Part shown: in pieces, positions 22,493-44,627 of the stretch | Layout of the letters: every line of letters begins with the position of its first letter | How positions within the stretch are numbered: the first letter of the stretch is position 1 | From: Trichostrongylus colubriformis | Lineage: Eukaryota; Nematoda; Chromadorea; Rhabditida; Trichostrongylidae | NCBI GenBank assembly: GCA_963978905.1 | Contig: OZ022259.1 | Coordinates: 12,276,001-12,340,000, forward strand | Reading direction: 5' to 3' | Length of the DNA stretch: 64,000 nt | The notes under the pieces: model-generated | What the model saw: the letters and a program-made list of their open reading frames with translations, nothing else | What the model was told of the DNA's origin: nothing | Databases searched by the model: none | Translations under genes and position numbers: made by a program

Positions 22493-22786
22493 GACCGTTT
22501 TGGAACAGTAGGTCCTTGGGTAAGTAATCAGGCTGCACCTTTTCCTGTCGCCTTGATGCGCTATCAACACGCTGCACCTGCTCGAACCCACTCCGACGCC
22601 ACCCATTTTGCTCAGTTGACCAATAAGGGAGCTGAAGTGGGTGGCGTCGAAATGGGTTCGCGCATGGGTAGCCCTGTGATAGCGCGCCGAGGCGACGGGG
22701 GAAAAGTGCAGTCCGATTAGCTACCCAAGGATCTACTGTTCCATGAAGGTAAGTCGACCCATCTGATTGTCGCGAAATGTGCTTTT
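22493..22786. mobile_element. Foldback MITE, family F2 (copy 2)
   Basis: Outer motif AGGCACAC at 22493 pairs with CGCGAAATGTGCTT at the right. GTAGGTCCTTGGGTA pairs with TACCCAAGGATCTAC, and CACCCATTTTGCTC / CGACGCCACCCA pairs with TGGGTGGCGTCG. Same family as 9428-9861. Confidence 0.75.
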
Positions 22787-23368
22787 AAGTTATAGCAGGC
22801 CCACCAGTAAGGAAAAAAACAGTACAGGCTATCAAAAAGCAGTGAAGTGGGACCCTACAATGAAACCCAGAGAATTTACGACCGAATGTGTCGTCTGTTT
22901 CTTCGTTACTCGTGACTTCGCTGTTGGGGCTCCCATCGTTCTTATCTTACTGTGATCACAGCATGCATACAGTATCACGCGAAGGCTACCAAATGGTGCA
23001 CGAAGCCCATTTTTGTGGATGGTATCCAGCAATCCTGACAGACAATCACACCTCATGCCCTTTTTGTACAAAAAAATGTTCCCCCGTCTCACACGGGAGG
23101 AGGGCGGCCCACTCGTTTATTATGGAATGTGTTGAGCACACAATGAATACATATTATTTCATCAATCTATGGGCGATTCGTCAGTATTCTTCATGGAACA
23201 TACCAAAAATCTGCAGACAATGTATAGCTCCATTGCCTGTTATTTGCCAGTTGACAATAATATGCTCGAGCCCCCCTTCACAGACGTTTCAAATTTTTAC
23301 TCTCACGGGCTGCAGCTCCCTCCTCATGAAACATTAAAACAGAATTTACCTATGGTATCCATACTCAC
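22787..23368. other. Conflicting open frames, no decision
   Basis: The + strand is open for 149 codons (22888-23337) and the - strand for 86 codons (23092-22832). Neither has a recognisable domain, and splice signals do not settle the strand. A candidate - strand exon (23434-23369) lies just beyond. Confidence 0.25.
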
Positions 23369-23434
23369 TCTGACGTTTCAGATTGTCAATGTCCTTGCGT
23401 AACTTTTCCACCAGCAAGTTCAATGTCGCATTCT
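23369..23434 (-). CDS. Candidate exon encoding a short coiled coil
   Basis: Bounded by an acceptor CTCCTAG and a strong donor GTGAGT. It encodes ENATLNLLVEKLRKDIDNLK RQ with leucines at heptad spacing and alternating charges, which looks like a real coiled-coil segment. It lies about 2 kb upstream of the 15.9-21.4 kb gene on the same strand, but its end phase (1) does not fit the next exon I propose (phase 2), so at least one exon would be missing if they belong together. Confidence 0.4.
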
Positions 23435-23615
23435 CTAGGAGATTGATTGCAGAAAAAGTAATTGATGAGGAATCTCAATAATTGCACATTTAATTGCTGA
23501 ATATCTCGGCAAATATAAACCTTACTGAAAAGAACTAGCAACCGTGTAAACATGTTAGCATGGCAGGGTTTGGACGATGAATCCTCGCCAGTGCATATTT
23601 AGTCGAATATATGTA

Positions 23616-24360
23616 CAGGGGGTGCCAAAAAATAAAGTAATGTTTTCCTCCTTTTTCAACCCAACTTTAGCCGAACTTCAGCGAATTCTGACCAAGTATT
23701 TTCATCCCCAGAGAAAGAGCAGACCTCCCTATATCACTATTCTTCGTAACAACCTTCTGCACGAGCAGCGAATGAACATGATGTGTCACCTCAACTGGGC
23801 AGAATCTCAAATTTCGTCGCCTCATTCACATCCTTGCTTAGGTCTCTTTACTCCGGGTACCTAAGGGGATTCAAACTGAGTAGTGTTCTCGAACATTTCG
23901 TTTTTCCCCTGGTTCCCAGCGCCCTTCCCTTCCAAGAACCAGAATGTGCCGTTACCACCGAAACTCCTCCGGAAGATTGCGATGTTTTTTTATGTTCATC
24001 CTCAAAGGTCCATGGAACTTTTGAGGAATGAAAAATGATGCTTTGGATCATAGCAGCGTTGTCCGAGCAGCAAGGCCTCTGTGACTTCCATGGACCGAGG
24101 GGCCAGTCCATAGAAAGTTAACCTGGCTCCATTGTTTTAAGCTGACCTCGATACCGTAGGTGCTGTGAAGCCCGATTTCGCCGACTGTAGGCTCCTTGTT
24201 TTGAAGAAGGTGAATCTAGTGAGTCTCAGCTTGCTTCTATTTGCAGAGGAAGATATCGGGAAAATTTTGCCCTAGTATTTTTTCATTCTTCGTTTCCCTA
24301 TGTTTTGTATTCTTGGCGGATATGAGCTGTGAGCAAAATTAATTTTTTTTGGCACCCCTG
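23616..24360. mobile_element. Tc1/mariner-type element, 745 bp, no intact transposase
   Basis: The left end CAGGGGGTGCCAAAAAATAAAG and the right end, read inward, CAGGGGTGCCAAAAAAAATTAA are flanked by TA at 23614-23615 and 24361-24362. The interior has only short open frames on both strands (up to 95 codons), with no readable D..D..D/E pattern. It is non-autonomous or decayed. Confidence 0.8.
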
Positions 24361-24639
24361 TAGTTTTGGTGCCTAGTGCAGTGAAATTAGCAAGAAAGTG
24401 CTGTTCTGCTGATAAATTATACTCTACGCTACGCTGCACCCTGCACTGCAGTGTTTCAATTGCGTCACTTCCTCATCGTCATATTGCATTGCTTCGAATT
24501 TCTGTTTACCCTCTTTCCATTAGCCTCGTAAAATGCTGTGAGCTGACTCATGCTGACAAAGAGAAACAAGCCGTTCTTATCGTTCCTCTTGTTACCAAAT
24601 TTTACGGCAAAGGACTTTGTTAGCAGTAATCAACGTTTT

Positions 24640-24966
24640 ATGGATCGAGATGTACAGTGGATGAACAAGCAACTTCGAAAATTCTCGCATTCTGAAGCAG
24701 GAGAAGCGGTAGCTTCATACAAGGCGAGGTTCACTTACACGTACAGTGGATTGAGTAAAGCTCTAGCCAAGCAAGTCATCCATAATCAGTAAAGGGGATA
24801 CTTATCGTCTTACAAACGCAAGAGTTTCCTTCTTTAAAGGACAAGAACTTGTGTATGTGAACGAAGCCGACAACTCCAGCGCCGATCAGTTTATCACTAC
24901 GCGTTTTGGTGGAAGTGTAATAGTAATAGCTACGGCATCAGCACTTGTCAGTATTTTTCGAGATTA
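24640..24966 (+). pseudogene. Coding remnant of unknown family
   Basis: The + strand encodes NQRFMDRDVQWMNKQLRKFS and SYKARFTYTYSGLSKALAKQ, then a stop. Shifted by one base it continues GDTYRLTNARVSFFKGQELV and NEADNSSADQFITTRFGG until a second stop at about 24966. The composition looks like real protein in both frames. Without a plausible intron (the only GT..AG option is about 35 bases), I read it as one frameshifted remnant. I do not recognise the family. Confidence 0.35.
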
Positions 24967-25193
24967 GGAGCTCCCGAATTTAGTCACGGCTTCGTCCCCC
25001 TGCGTGTACCCGACGATAAACGGCACAGCGAAAACCGAGGAGTAAAGCGATTCCTCAGAACAGCGGCAATGATAGACCTTTGTGAATCTCAAAAAGGAGT
25101 ACCATATGCAGAAAAAACAAAAATATTGTCATAATGTGGGAAAACTGCAATAAAAGTCCATGGCCATTGCCAGCTGAATCTGGAGGCACTCAC

Positions 25194-25314
25194 CTTCTTT
25201 CGTTCCTGATTGGTTATTTGTCGATGGAATCCGAACAGCCGCCCTAGAGAAGGTATGAAGAAGCTTGATACATCGCAAAGGGCGATACCGAGCATAAGCA
25301 GAGCTAGTCGCATC
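25194..25314 (-). CDS. Candidate internal exon of a - strand gene
   Basis: Bounded by acceptor TTTCCAG and donor GTGAGTG. Two frames are open across all 121 bases. One starts MRLALLMLGIALCDVSSFF and looks like a signal peptide or membrane segment. The other reads YARYRPLRCIKLLHTFSRA. Only the second is phase-compatible with the candidate exon ending at 25848. The exon boundaries are better supported than the frame. Confidence 0.4.
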
Positions 25315-25506
25315 CTGGAAAGATAGACCTCATAACATTTTTTGAAACACTCGCAGTAATAGAACGTGCGACTCCTCGAGTCTTAGATCCATTGCATTGT
25401 AGGCCCAAAGAGAGTATAACTGGGGTGCTGATGATTGATTTCAGTTTTCATTCATAAGAGACAAAGAAGAAAGGAGTACTTGCAAGAATACATCTCAAAT
25501 TCGGTG

Positions 25507-25720
25507 CTGCTATCGCAATGAGGGGGGGGGGGGAAGCATCTTATAAAAAGTCACTTATCTAAGCGTCCTGGAGAGATCCTTGAGGGATCAATCTGCCCAT
25601 TCAGGCGTATACTTTTGCCTAAGCCTCAATGTAGGAATAAAGATGTTCCTTTCTTCTTTTAGGCTTATCGTTAGGTAAAATAATGTCTATAATGGGATGC
25701 TTCCTCCCATTGCGATAGCA
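25507..25720. mobile_element. Small MITE with TGCTATCGCAATG ends
   Basis: TGCTATCGCAATGAGGGGGG..GAAGCATCTTAT at the left pairs with ATAATGGGATGCTTCCTCCCATTGCGATAGCA at the right. Length is 214 bases. The left copy carries a G homopolymer of 12-13 bases. Confidence 0.7.
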
Positions 25721-25847
25721 ACTCAAAGTCCTATTGAAAATAGAGAGAGACATCTATTTCTAGGTTGTAAGGGAAGTTTCGGCCGTTTGTTAGTTCACAT
25801 GACAAATCCGAAACTGATAGCGCATCATTTTACTTCAACTTACATAC

Positions 25848-26057
25848 CGCTCTTATCAGATGCATGAAAAATCTGCCCTGATTAAAACTTAATAATCTTT
25901 TTCGAATGACCAGAATCATTTGCAAATCCTTGAGGGTCCCTTTCGACGCTTTAATTTTTTGTTTTCGAACTCGATACAGATGGTGGATTACTGGAAATAC
26001 CCAAAACACAGAGAGCAGACTGCAAATGATCATCCGAACGGCGGTCGAAAGCAGCAC
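25848..26057 (-). CDS. Candidate exon with a membrane segment
   Basis: Open from about 26057 to a clean donor (GCG|GTATGT) at 25848. It encodes a hydrophobic stretch MIICSLLSVFWVFPVIHHLY followed by a basic stretch RVRKQKIKASKGTLKDLQ, the pattern of a transmembrane helix and its cytoplasmic loop, as in nematode seven-helix receptors. The upstream acceptor is not clear. Family assignment is a guess. Confidence 0.35.
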
Positions 26058-26342
26058 ACGACGTGTTCACTTTGAAGCAGAGCGGATCCTTTTCAGCTTC
26101 TCTGAATAATGGATGCCATTGTAAGCCAGTGATGAGCGTAAACCTTTCCGAGAACGGTCTGAGCTCCGTATACAAACTAGCCCTTCCTACCGAGTTATCT
26201 CAATGAAGGCCAATGGCTTAGGCTGATAATACAACGCATAGACTTTTGTTACCTCTCAACTTACATGGAGTGCTCTGGCTGATGTTTCAATCACAAAAAG
26301 ATTGGGAAAGAATTTGAAAACTCGAGGGAAAAGTGATCTATT

Positions 26343-26708
26343 CTAGTGAATCCGACTGCCAGATGTGTAGGTGCTGCTTTGGATTGAGATTCCTTTCGGA
26401 TTGAGAAATTTCCGAAATGGCTTTGAATAAGGCAAAAAATAGCGGAGTAGTATCCTCAGATTTGAATCACTCTTTTCGTCATCAAAAGTTTCACCACATA
26501 AGTGAAAGAATGCGGAAGCAACGACAGAATGAAGCGTTGATGACCACGCATTATCATCTAATTCCTGCGAAACTAAACAAACGATAAACAAATGTTTGCT
26601 TTCGGAAAACAGTGGAAGAAGTTGAATCGAAGCAAAAGATATAGCCGAGTTGAACGTGTCCCTTATTATAAGAGAACCATACATAAGCTTTTGAAGCAAT
26701 CCCATCAT
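26343..26708 (-). CDS. 121-codon open frame, unknown
   Basis: The frame starts with ATG at 26708 and stops at 26343. Its peptide has natural composition (SQELDDNAWSSTLHSVVASA, CGETFDDEKSDSNLRILLRY). It lies on the same strand as the candidate exons at 25.2-26.1 kb and 28.1-28.5 kb. No domain recognised. A chance frame is possible. Confidence 0.3.
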   Translation of the reverse strand: MMGLLQKLMYGSLIIRDTFNSAISFASIQLLPLFSESKHLFIVCLVSQELDDNAWSSTLHSVVASAFFHLCGETFDDEKSDSNLRILLRYFLPYSKPFRKFLNPKGISIQSSTYTSGSRIH

Positions 26709-27226
26709 TATCCGTAATGATTAGTTAAACACCGCAATTTCTTAGCTCGTTCCTTACTGTTGAATATGGGCACCGTACCTCAATACATTAACTATCCAAA
26801 AGAAGGGCTTGCATTGCTTCCGCTCTATTGCACAGCGGGAATGAGCTGCAAATATGTTGAGCATGTAGCACCACTATGTCCCACTTCACTTTAACCAAAA
26901 AGGTATATTACGACTTCTTCTTATATGGTTACCATTCCAGCATTATGTATTTCAAAAAGAGCACTTATGTATTACGGTAGACCTCTACAAAATAGCGAGG
27001 CTTCTCGCATTGCATATTACGACATCCGACCAGAGTCAAGCCTCCGTTGAGGAATCCTCAACGGGGGGGGGGGTCGTATTTGGTCCGCTAGGAGGGGGAG
27101 GGGTCGTAATCGTTGAGGTAGGCAGTGATCAACAGCATTTCTCAGGCTTAGGGTCTAAAGAGTAAGGGAGAACTGATAAAACTGTCTAATTGGGTTCGAA
27201 CCCGAAATTAGTTTAACTTAATCATC

Positions 27227-27412
27227 ATGGAAACATCATGCATGACGCGATCCGCAACGAAACCGGAACCGGTCAACGCCAATAACCCTTTCGTTGGTCC
27301 GCTGACACCGACACCACGTACAGAGACACCTCCGAAATTCACCGATTCCTCGTTGGGAGCATTATCTATCCACGTACCACCGTGGATGAATCCTCCAGAA
27401 ACAATGGGATGA
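27227..27412 (+). CDS. Small proline-rich ORF, 61 codons
   Basis: ATG to TGA with an unusually protein-like, proline- and threonine-rich content (NPFVGPLTPTPRTETPPKFT, HVPPWMNPPETMG). The GC content and codon use are more gene-like than the AT-rich flanks. No acceptor lies immediately upstream and no homologue comes to mind. It could be a small disordered protein or a last exon. Confidence 0.35.
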   Translation: METSCMTRSATKPEPVNANNPFVGPLTPTPRTETPPKFTDSSLGALSIHVPPWMNPPETMG

Positions 27413-28104
27413 AAAGAAAAATCAGCTGATATGGCCTTTTTTCATATCTTACTACGATCACAGGTACGTATCTAGTGTTAGCGGCCACTATGCAGACTGG
27501 AAAAACGTTTGTATTCATTGAGAATGTGGATGATACCCTCATGCATGGCGCATCCCACAGAGAAGCTGACCGACGCTTCTCGCCCTCCCACTAGGTCCTC
27601 GAGAGCGAAGGATGCATAGTAGAGAAATTTCAGTAACAATGAATCAATTTTTCTGAAGAAACATGGGGAGATATCGCAAATTCGCGAAAAAAATTTTTCT
27701 AAACGGGCTTTCCTATTTTTCTTGCTTCATTTTGGAGATATGGCACAGCTCAGGTAGTCATTCGAGAGCGGCAATCTCGCAGACCCCGGGCACCCAAAAA
27801 CAATTTCATATGATTAAGATTGAAGAAAGGTATGACCAATTGAAGTGAAACACTTCAATTTTTCAAAATTTTCCTCAACTGGACGCTTGACCCTGCATCC
27901 GACACGGGACGCTCTTATTCTCTTTGTTAGATGATATGAACCCAAACTTCAACTAAAGGAATAATTAATCAAAATAAAAAGTTAGTATGGGATATCCGCA
28001 ACGCTCTTCCCTTCACTAACTAAATAATTTTATCTCAATCGTTTTCCACTCAGAAAAATCCTAAAGCCAAAATCATTCCTATCAAGAATGAAGCGTAGCT
28101 CTGA

Positions 28105-28488
28105 TTAAAGCGGCTCCATCAAATCTTTGTACGAAGAACTGCTCTTCCTATGATGCGCTTCAATGGAATGCTTAGAATTCAGTGCAAAGAAACGTTCTGG
28201 ACGTTTATGATACATTAAGTGCAAAGGGAATGCTGTACAGGTGACCGTAAAATCTACAACGAATGTGAGAAAAATTGTGTGACACTTGGGAATTTCCTGA
28301 GCATCACTGGAATTAAAATTGATCGACGAGGATGGGGGAAACGCAGCAGTATGGAAATGTGAAGAGAATAAAACAATGTAAGCAGCCTTTGCTGAGGCTG
28401 ACATAGGAACAACACCTCTACGAAAACGGTCAATCACCTGCTTTGGTACATAAAACATAAAATGAGACATAAAAATCAATGGTTCCAA
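28105..28488 (-). CDS. 127-codon open frame with hydrophobic stretches
   Basis: ATG at 28488, stop at 28105. Hydrophobic segments include AAYIVLFSSHF and TIFLTFVVDFTVTCTAF, followed by a basic tail YHKRPERFF. This could be the last helices of a nematode receptor, but several internal AG and GT signals mean parts may be intronic. Low certainty. Confidence 0.3.
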   Translation of the reverse strand: MEPLIFMSHFMFYVPKQVIDRFRRGVVPMSASAKAAYIVLFSSHFHTAAFPPSSSINFNSSDAQEIPKCHTIFLTFVVDFTVTCTAFPLHLMYHKRPERFFALNSKHSIEAHHRKSSSSYKDLMEPL

Positions 28489-31240
28489 ACAATAACTGTG
28501 GAATTAGCCAGCTTGTGGCTCACTTTCATTAAAAAACGTTTTCGTGGCTGTGTAAAGCATTTCTATGGAAGACTCATGAGCTGAATTAGTTCACACAGAG
28601 ACCAGCGCTGAGATTGTGAGATGTTGCGATGCGCTATCATATTCTTTCCGGCAACATCACTTAAATTCCAGAGTTCTCAGCACGATTCAATCGGCACTAC
28701 GCATATCCATAGGGCAAAGTCTGCTTTAAGTCACCACGATTTTTGAGTATTTTTAAACTTTCAGGATATTGCAAACTTTTTGGAACTTTTTTGTTGCTCA
28801 GAGAGGCTTGAAAAACTGAAACCTTTCCAATTACAAAGACATTAGGAACTCCAATGCTTGCTGACTGATTTCATCTCAATGTAGAAGTACATATTTAGTG
28901 GTGATCAAGGTACATAAATAGTTACTGGCACTTCCGCTGTAATGCAAAAAAAATCGCTTAACAAAAACAGCTCGGAGATGGCCTCGACATTGATATGTCG
29001 TAATCATCTACCTATTATTCGGTTTTTTATGCAATGCGGTGCAATGTCTTGCCATGGATTACTTGACCTCCCATACTCTGCACCGTAAATCGAAAAATAA
29101 GAAATGCTTGCTGTATGGAGGGTCAAGCGGCCCGTCGAGAAAAATTTCTGCGTAAAACGAACCCCTCTCCAAGCAAACTCAGCAGACACCGAGGATGCAA
29201 TGCGACCCTTTTCCAAAACTTTGGTTGTTGGTACACTAAAGTGCTGCAATAGACTGTCAATCGATAGTCATAGCATTGCTTCCTCGCATGAAATGTGATT
29301 ATCGATCGACGACTTTTTCTGGAGACCACTTCATCGTTAAAAAATAGCTAAAAAAAGTCGAAAGATGTCATCGAGGAATCCCAAGAAGACCTCCTCCATG
29401 GATCCTCGAGCCATGCATGAGCCTGGCTGGAAAGGTTCTCGCGTGTTCCCTCGATTCATAGTTGTACATCCCACGGTGTACCTCCCGGCTCACCACCTTA
29501 AAAGCAACCCTCACCGCGACGAATTCTATTGAAGGACCAGTCTCTTTCCCTTTATTAATCGATCCGAATTCCGAACACTCTTGATACCACCAGCCGTTTT
29601 CGCTGATTTAACCCACAATTCGAACTGCAATGAAAAATCGCACGGAAATCGTTTTTTATCTGTGAGGATTTCGGCGAAGGCTGAAGAAGGTTGGAAAAAC
29701 TGAGAAAAAATGGAATGACTTGTTGGATATGAATAGAGCGGAGAAGGCCGAAGGAAATGGGGGGCAAGGGCACGGCCACTTGATTGTTCAAAAAAAAAGC
29801 ACTGTAAGGTAATATCGAAACCACAATACTCTAAGATCTACTATGTAAGGGTACTTCAATGAAAAGTCATGAGTTCATTCGAATAGCTGAATCCATGTAC
29901 ACAACATAAACCATGGCGTACATATGTACACATAGTATGTAGCTTCATAGCTCATTTTGTGGACTCGGGTGCTTCAAGACACAATAAAGGTTGGTCTTTG
30001 CCGATTCTATGATAAGTGTGCAATGCGAAGTCAAGATACTCACTCTGCAGTTGCAGAGAAATAGCGGAATTCGGAAACCCGAGAGATGGGACTCCTTTGA
30101 GAAATGGGACTCCTTTCCCTGGAGACGTGATTCGTCTCTACCGCATGGTCGATGAAGAGGTGATACCGACGGTGAGGACTGCTAAGCCACCCAACTGCAA
30201 CCGTTGGTTCCCTCTTCAAGACACTCGTCGATAGTCGTAAAACCGAAATGCAGCCGAAAGGGGCCGTCATAAGGAACCAAGACGCGTTTTCTAGCGCGAG
30301 TTTCGCTACCCATGATCTCTTCAAAATTCGTGTTTCACCCGCATAGAAAAAAAAATGTTGTCCCAGCTCCAATTTCCTTCCCTGACCTTAATCGCTTCTT
30401 TGGGTCATGCAGAAAAATAGGATTTGCCCACCATTCGTGTGTCAAATTTCCTTTAAGTAAGTTAAAGGGAGTTTCACATTGCAGAAAATAAAAACAAATT
30501 AAAATCACTAGCAGAGTCTTCTCAAGGCATCGTTTTTCGACACATCATCTATTGCCCGCAAGTAGCCGCACCATCTAGTAATTCTCATAATAACAGCATA
30601 GAGAACCACTTCCTTGGTCTTTGGTGAACTTCGTCAACTCTGCAGACCTTTATTGATGCTTGTCTCGTGCCTTTTCCCCACTGCTGATCGCCGATCTCCA
30701 CCCTTCGTGGTAAACAACAAACAACCTTGCAAAAGGAATCAATGATCACCAAACAAACACCAGCAGTAGAGTATTTGTGTCGCTGCTGATCATTCGGGCA
30801 ATTGCAGCATTCATGTGGTGTCTCATGGTCGCTCTCACAATTACTCTGTTTGCTTTTGAATTTTGATTTAAGTGGTCTGAATTTCTACTAATTGTCCTAT
30901 GGTTTTGAAACGAAGCCGTCATTTGTAATAATTTCACTTCAAAAGAATCTGGGATATTTAGATATCACGCATCATTTGATTGACCTGCAAATTGCAAACA
31001 TACCAGTTTCGTCCAAATGAATAATAGCGATTTGTGGAGGTGGACCTGCGCGAATTTTCCTATTTTTCCTTCAACATCATGTCTCCCCGTTCTTTGATTG
31101 CCCTGGACATAATTGGCTCTTTTATCGCCCTGGACATAATTGGCTTATGTTGTTGAGAACATGTTGAAAAACAGCTTTCTGTTCTCAGAACGCGCACTGG
31201 TCACTAGTGGAAAGGAAAGTAAAATTCATGGGAATTTAAA
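28489..31240. other. Intergenic, no supported gene
   Basis: Scattered short open frames only (for example 29004-29249, 29555-29824 and 30040-30372 on -). There is a tandem of GAGAAATGGGACTCCTTT-like units near 30083-30118 and a doubled CGCCCTGGACATAATTGGCT near 31100-31145. No transposon ends recognised. Confidence 0.35.
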
Positions 31241-31516
31241 TCACTTCCAGAGCGAAGCACAGTGACTTTCATCCGGAATCGTATCGTTCAAGTCTATCAT
31301 AGCGCCTCTTGTCCTAGAGATTTTGTGGCCTGTGCAACAGATTTCCTCGGATGGATGCCTTGTGGCCATTCTACACATCACAGAGACTCTATGCGTCATT
31401 CCAGCTTCCCGTGACCCCAAGATCCTGAGCGGGGGTAGTTTCATCTGGAGTACCTGTGAAATTGGCCATTTAGAATGCCCAAAAGCTTGAGAGCAATTTG
31501 AAGTCGGCTTCCCCAA
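31241..31516 (-). CDS. 91-codon open frame, divergent from ALDH9
   Basis: ATG at 31516, 90 bases from the ALDH9 ATG and on the opposite strand; stop at 31241. The peptide includes RMATRHPSEEICCTGHKISR and GAMIDLNDTIPDESHCASLW and looks protein-like, but I know no family. A donor-like CACAG|GTACTCC at 31453 could split it. It may be a small gene sharing an upstream region with ALDH9. Confidence 0.3.
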   Translation of the reverse strand: MGKPTSNCSQAFGHSKWPISQVLQMKLPPLRILGSREAGMTHRVSVMCRMATRHPSEEICCTGHKISRTRGAMIDLNDTIPDESHCASLWK

Positions 31517-31590
31517 CCTCTTTCTTCCTTGACTTTTGCACGAATATGTGACTTGTGCCCACGTGCTAAATCAGTATTAACCTTTGCACC

Positions 31591-31599
31591 GATTTTCAG
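31591..31599 (+). promoter_or_regulatory. Putative spliced-leader acceptor of ALDH9
   Basis: GATTTTCAG matches the nematode acceptor consensus TTTTCAG and ends 6 bases before the ATG at 31606. No upstream exon in frame is visible. The - strand paralogue has the same acceptor strength and the same 6-base leader. Confidence 0.6.
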
Positions 31600-31605
31600 A
31601 ATAAA

Positions 31606-42312
<10,707 letters not shown>

Positions 42313-42403
42313 GCATACCGCGACCCCTTCTGAATAAGTGATCGCCACACATTCAGGACTGTATGATAGTTGTTGTTGTAAATACCTGCAAATGAGCTTT
42401 CGG

Positions 42404-42409
42404 AATAAA
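42404..42409 (+). terminator. Poly(A) signal of ALDH9
   Basis: AATAAA lies 92 bases after the ALDH9 stop codon, a typical distance for a nematode 3' UTR. Confidence 0.65.
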
Positions 42410-42979
42410 TTTGAGCAAAATATTCTCAAGTGCTCTTTTTTGAAATCATTTATCGAAGCATTTAGTATAGTTGTACTACGATTAGCACTTCCGTGCGTTA
42501 GGTATTTTTTGGTGGAATACACACTACTTGTTCCATTACATCGCTCAAGTAAAGGCATCAGCATGGACAAACGGATCAAAACAATGAGTAAGAATGTCAA
42601 AAAGGTTCATTATCGGCGTTGACTGTATCCACACACTTTAAAGAGTAAAAACCAGTATACATTCATCAAATAACGCTCAATATTCTTATAATTGGCTTTG
42701 AGAAATCTCTTTTCATACCATCTTCTTTAGATGGTTGTGCACTTAGCTTGAGTGCACAACAGCGGTGCGATCGCTGTGTGCTAGAGGGGAACAAACGTGC
42801 GGCTCGCTGGTGAGGGTTTCATTGTTTGACAACATGAAGCGTTCCTGCGGTGACGTATTGCTTCAGCTCGTGGGTTTTGCACATACCAAGGAAGGAACGA
42901 GACAGAGCGGAATATGTTCTGTTTCAAGTCCTCGCGTTTTTCCTCAGCATATTGATGGACTCTTAGAGCGGCACTGACA

Positions 42980-43702
42980 CGACACCATATCTGTGATAGG
43001 TTTGTTAAGCTGGCCGAACATGCTAGCCCAGCAAATAGGTGCTCTGTAGAGCAACACAAACACCGTATCAACCGTAAACCGACTTTCAAATCGCAGCACA
43101 AAATCTCATACGCGTTTGCTGCCGATATAGAGCAGATACCCACAGGAGATAAGAATAACACTATACCACTGGATCTAGTGCTGTTAAGCCTGTCACACCT
43201 TAACATGTTGTACGACGATAGATCTGCATGTATAGCATATAAGGGCGATAACTTATAGAGGGGTCGAGCTATATCTCCGCTAACGCTATTACGTCAGGAC
43301 CCTCATGTCTCAGAAGTAATTTTGAAGCTTCGGATTTTTTAACAGTAAATCTGATAGCTAGCTACTACGCAAAATGTGCCTAAGATGGAGTTTCTGAGCA
43401 GTCACATGTTTAGTTGAACTGTATCACAAGGATCGATAGTAGAAGAGGTATGCAAAGGAGTACAAACTCGCTAAACTCTCGACAAATTCAATCCAGTGGC
43501 TCGAGAATGTGATTGTTTTCCAGACGTAGGGTACACAGAGTTGTTGGAACTTTTATGTGATCTTGAACGTTCACAATACGGCCATGAGGGTCCAGTGGAG
43601 ATGCCTTTTTCAGAAAAATATATCAATCTAGAAGTTCCTATGAGCAACAAAGACACAAGAAACGACAATGCAACACAACTTTCAAAAGGCGTTGCTTATT
43701 GG
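42980..43702 (+). other. Coding-like traces, no gene model
   Basis: On the + strand 42995-43205 encodes FVKLAEHASPANRCSVEQHK and YAFAADIEQIPTGDKNNTIP without a stop. 43495-43702 encodes DVGYTELLELLCDLERSQYG and VEMPFSEKYINLEVPMSNKD. Both look like protein but no clear splice sites or start join them, and I recognise no family. They may be exons of an unmodelled gene or remains of a mobile element. Confidence 0.3.
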
Positions 43703-43954
43703 TAACATAAGGACAAAAATGCTGCGAGGGTTAATAAATGCCAAAGAACCCGTCAATGCGACGTATGTACTAATATCATGAGGGACTGTGACAGATGACA
43801 CAGGAGCCAAAGACTCTACAACATGACTACAATCACTGGACGTTTGCGTTCAGTCTCCTCACAATATGGAGTGTTACACGAATGCGAATTTGCTTGAGAC
43901 TTAAGAAAGGCGACTTCATTCAAGGGTTCACAATTTTTTCCTTTATCGACTTAC

Positions 43955-44142
43955 TCTCTCGTATTGACTGCTCATCCCGCGCCATCAGATCGTTAGCCTC
44001 ATTTATCTCAGAAAGACCGCGCATGGCTGCTTTCGAGTGTGGTGGTAAGGACTGCTTGTTCGCAATCAGATCAATTGCTCGCTTGAGGTGGTCTTCAAAA
44101 TGCAGATGATGAGATTGATACGACGACGCTTGCCTTCCGAAT
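43955..44142 (-). CDS. Candidate internal exon, unknown protein
   Basis: Bounded by acceptor TTGTGCAG and donor GTAAGT. It encodes a helical, charged stretch (HLHFEDHLKRAIDLIANKQS, KAAMRGLSEINEANDLMARD). The opposite strand is also open but gives a less natural peptide. It may be a downstream exon of the MADF-like gene on the same strand at 45.6-45.9 kb; phase could not be connected. Confidence 0.45.
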
Positions 44143-44203
44143 CTGCACAATGCGGCCATCTGCTACCGAGGGAGTATCCATAACGAAATAAAAATGAAAA
44201 CAA

Positions 44204-44605
44204 ATGCACCTGATGCGATGGGTTCCAAAAAAGGTAACGTTTTCGTCACAAGGAAACATGCGAAAGATCACAGCCGACGAAAATCAATGCGATAATCAAC
44301 ATTTTCGGATGACTTCCTCGATAGAAAACCTGCTATCGGTTACTAATGTCAGCAAAGAGACTATAAGAGCTCAGACGAATACAGCGAATAGTACAAATCA
44401 TCAGTGTAATCACTCGAAAAAAAAACAGTCGATTACGGGGACAGTGAGAAGAATACGAAGATCGTTGCCGAAAGCGGAAGCCGCACTGACCGCTCGGCAC
44501 GGGTGCAAAGAGCGGGAATCCAAGGAGAAGAAATTCGGCCAGGAGCATACCGAGGAGAAATTAGAGGAATTAACTCACGGAAACATGACGAAACGTAGCT
44601 ACTGA
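44204..44605 (+). CDS. 133-codon polar open frame, unknown
   Basis: ATG at 44204, stop at 44605, overlapping the upstream side of the - strand exons. The peptide is basic and polar (GTVRRIRRSLPKAEAALTAR, KKFGQEHTEEKLEELTHGN) and contains SSIENLLS, which resembles the short repressor motif found in some homeobox proteins. No homeodomain is present in the window. The opposite strand frame is hydrophobic and less convincing. Confidence 0.3.
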   Translation: MHLMRWVPKKVTFSSQGNMRKITADENQCDNQHFRMTSSIENLLSVTNVSKETIRAQTNTANSTNHQCNHSKKKQSITGTVRRIRRSLPKAEAALTARHGCKERESKEKKFGQEHTEEKLEELTHGNMTKRSY

Positions 44606-44627
44606 AACAACAAAAATAAGTTGTAAG

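Noticed and set aside
27061..27072. G homopolymers here and near 6480, 25521, 37143 and 49990
   Set aside because: Homopolymer runs prone to sequencing error; no associated structure beyond being inside or near MITEs.
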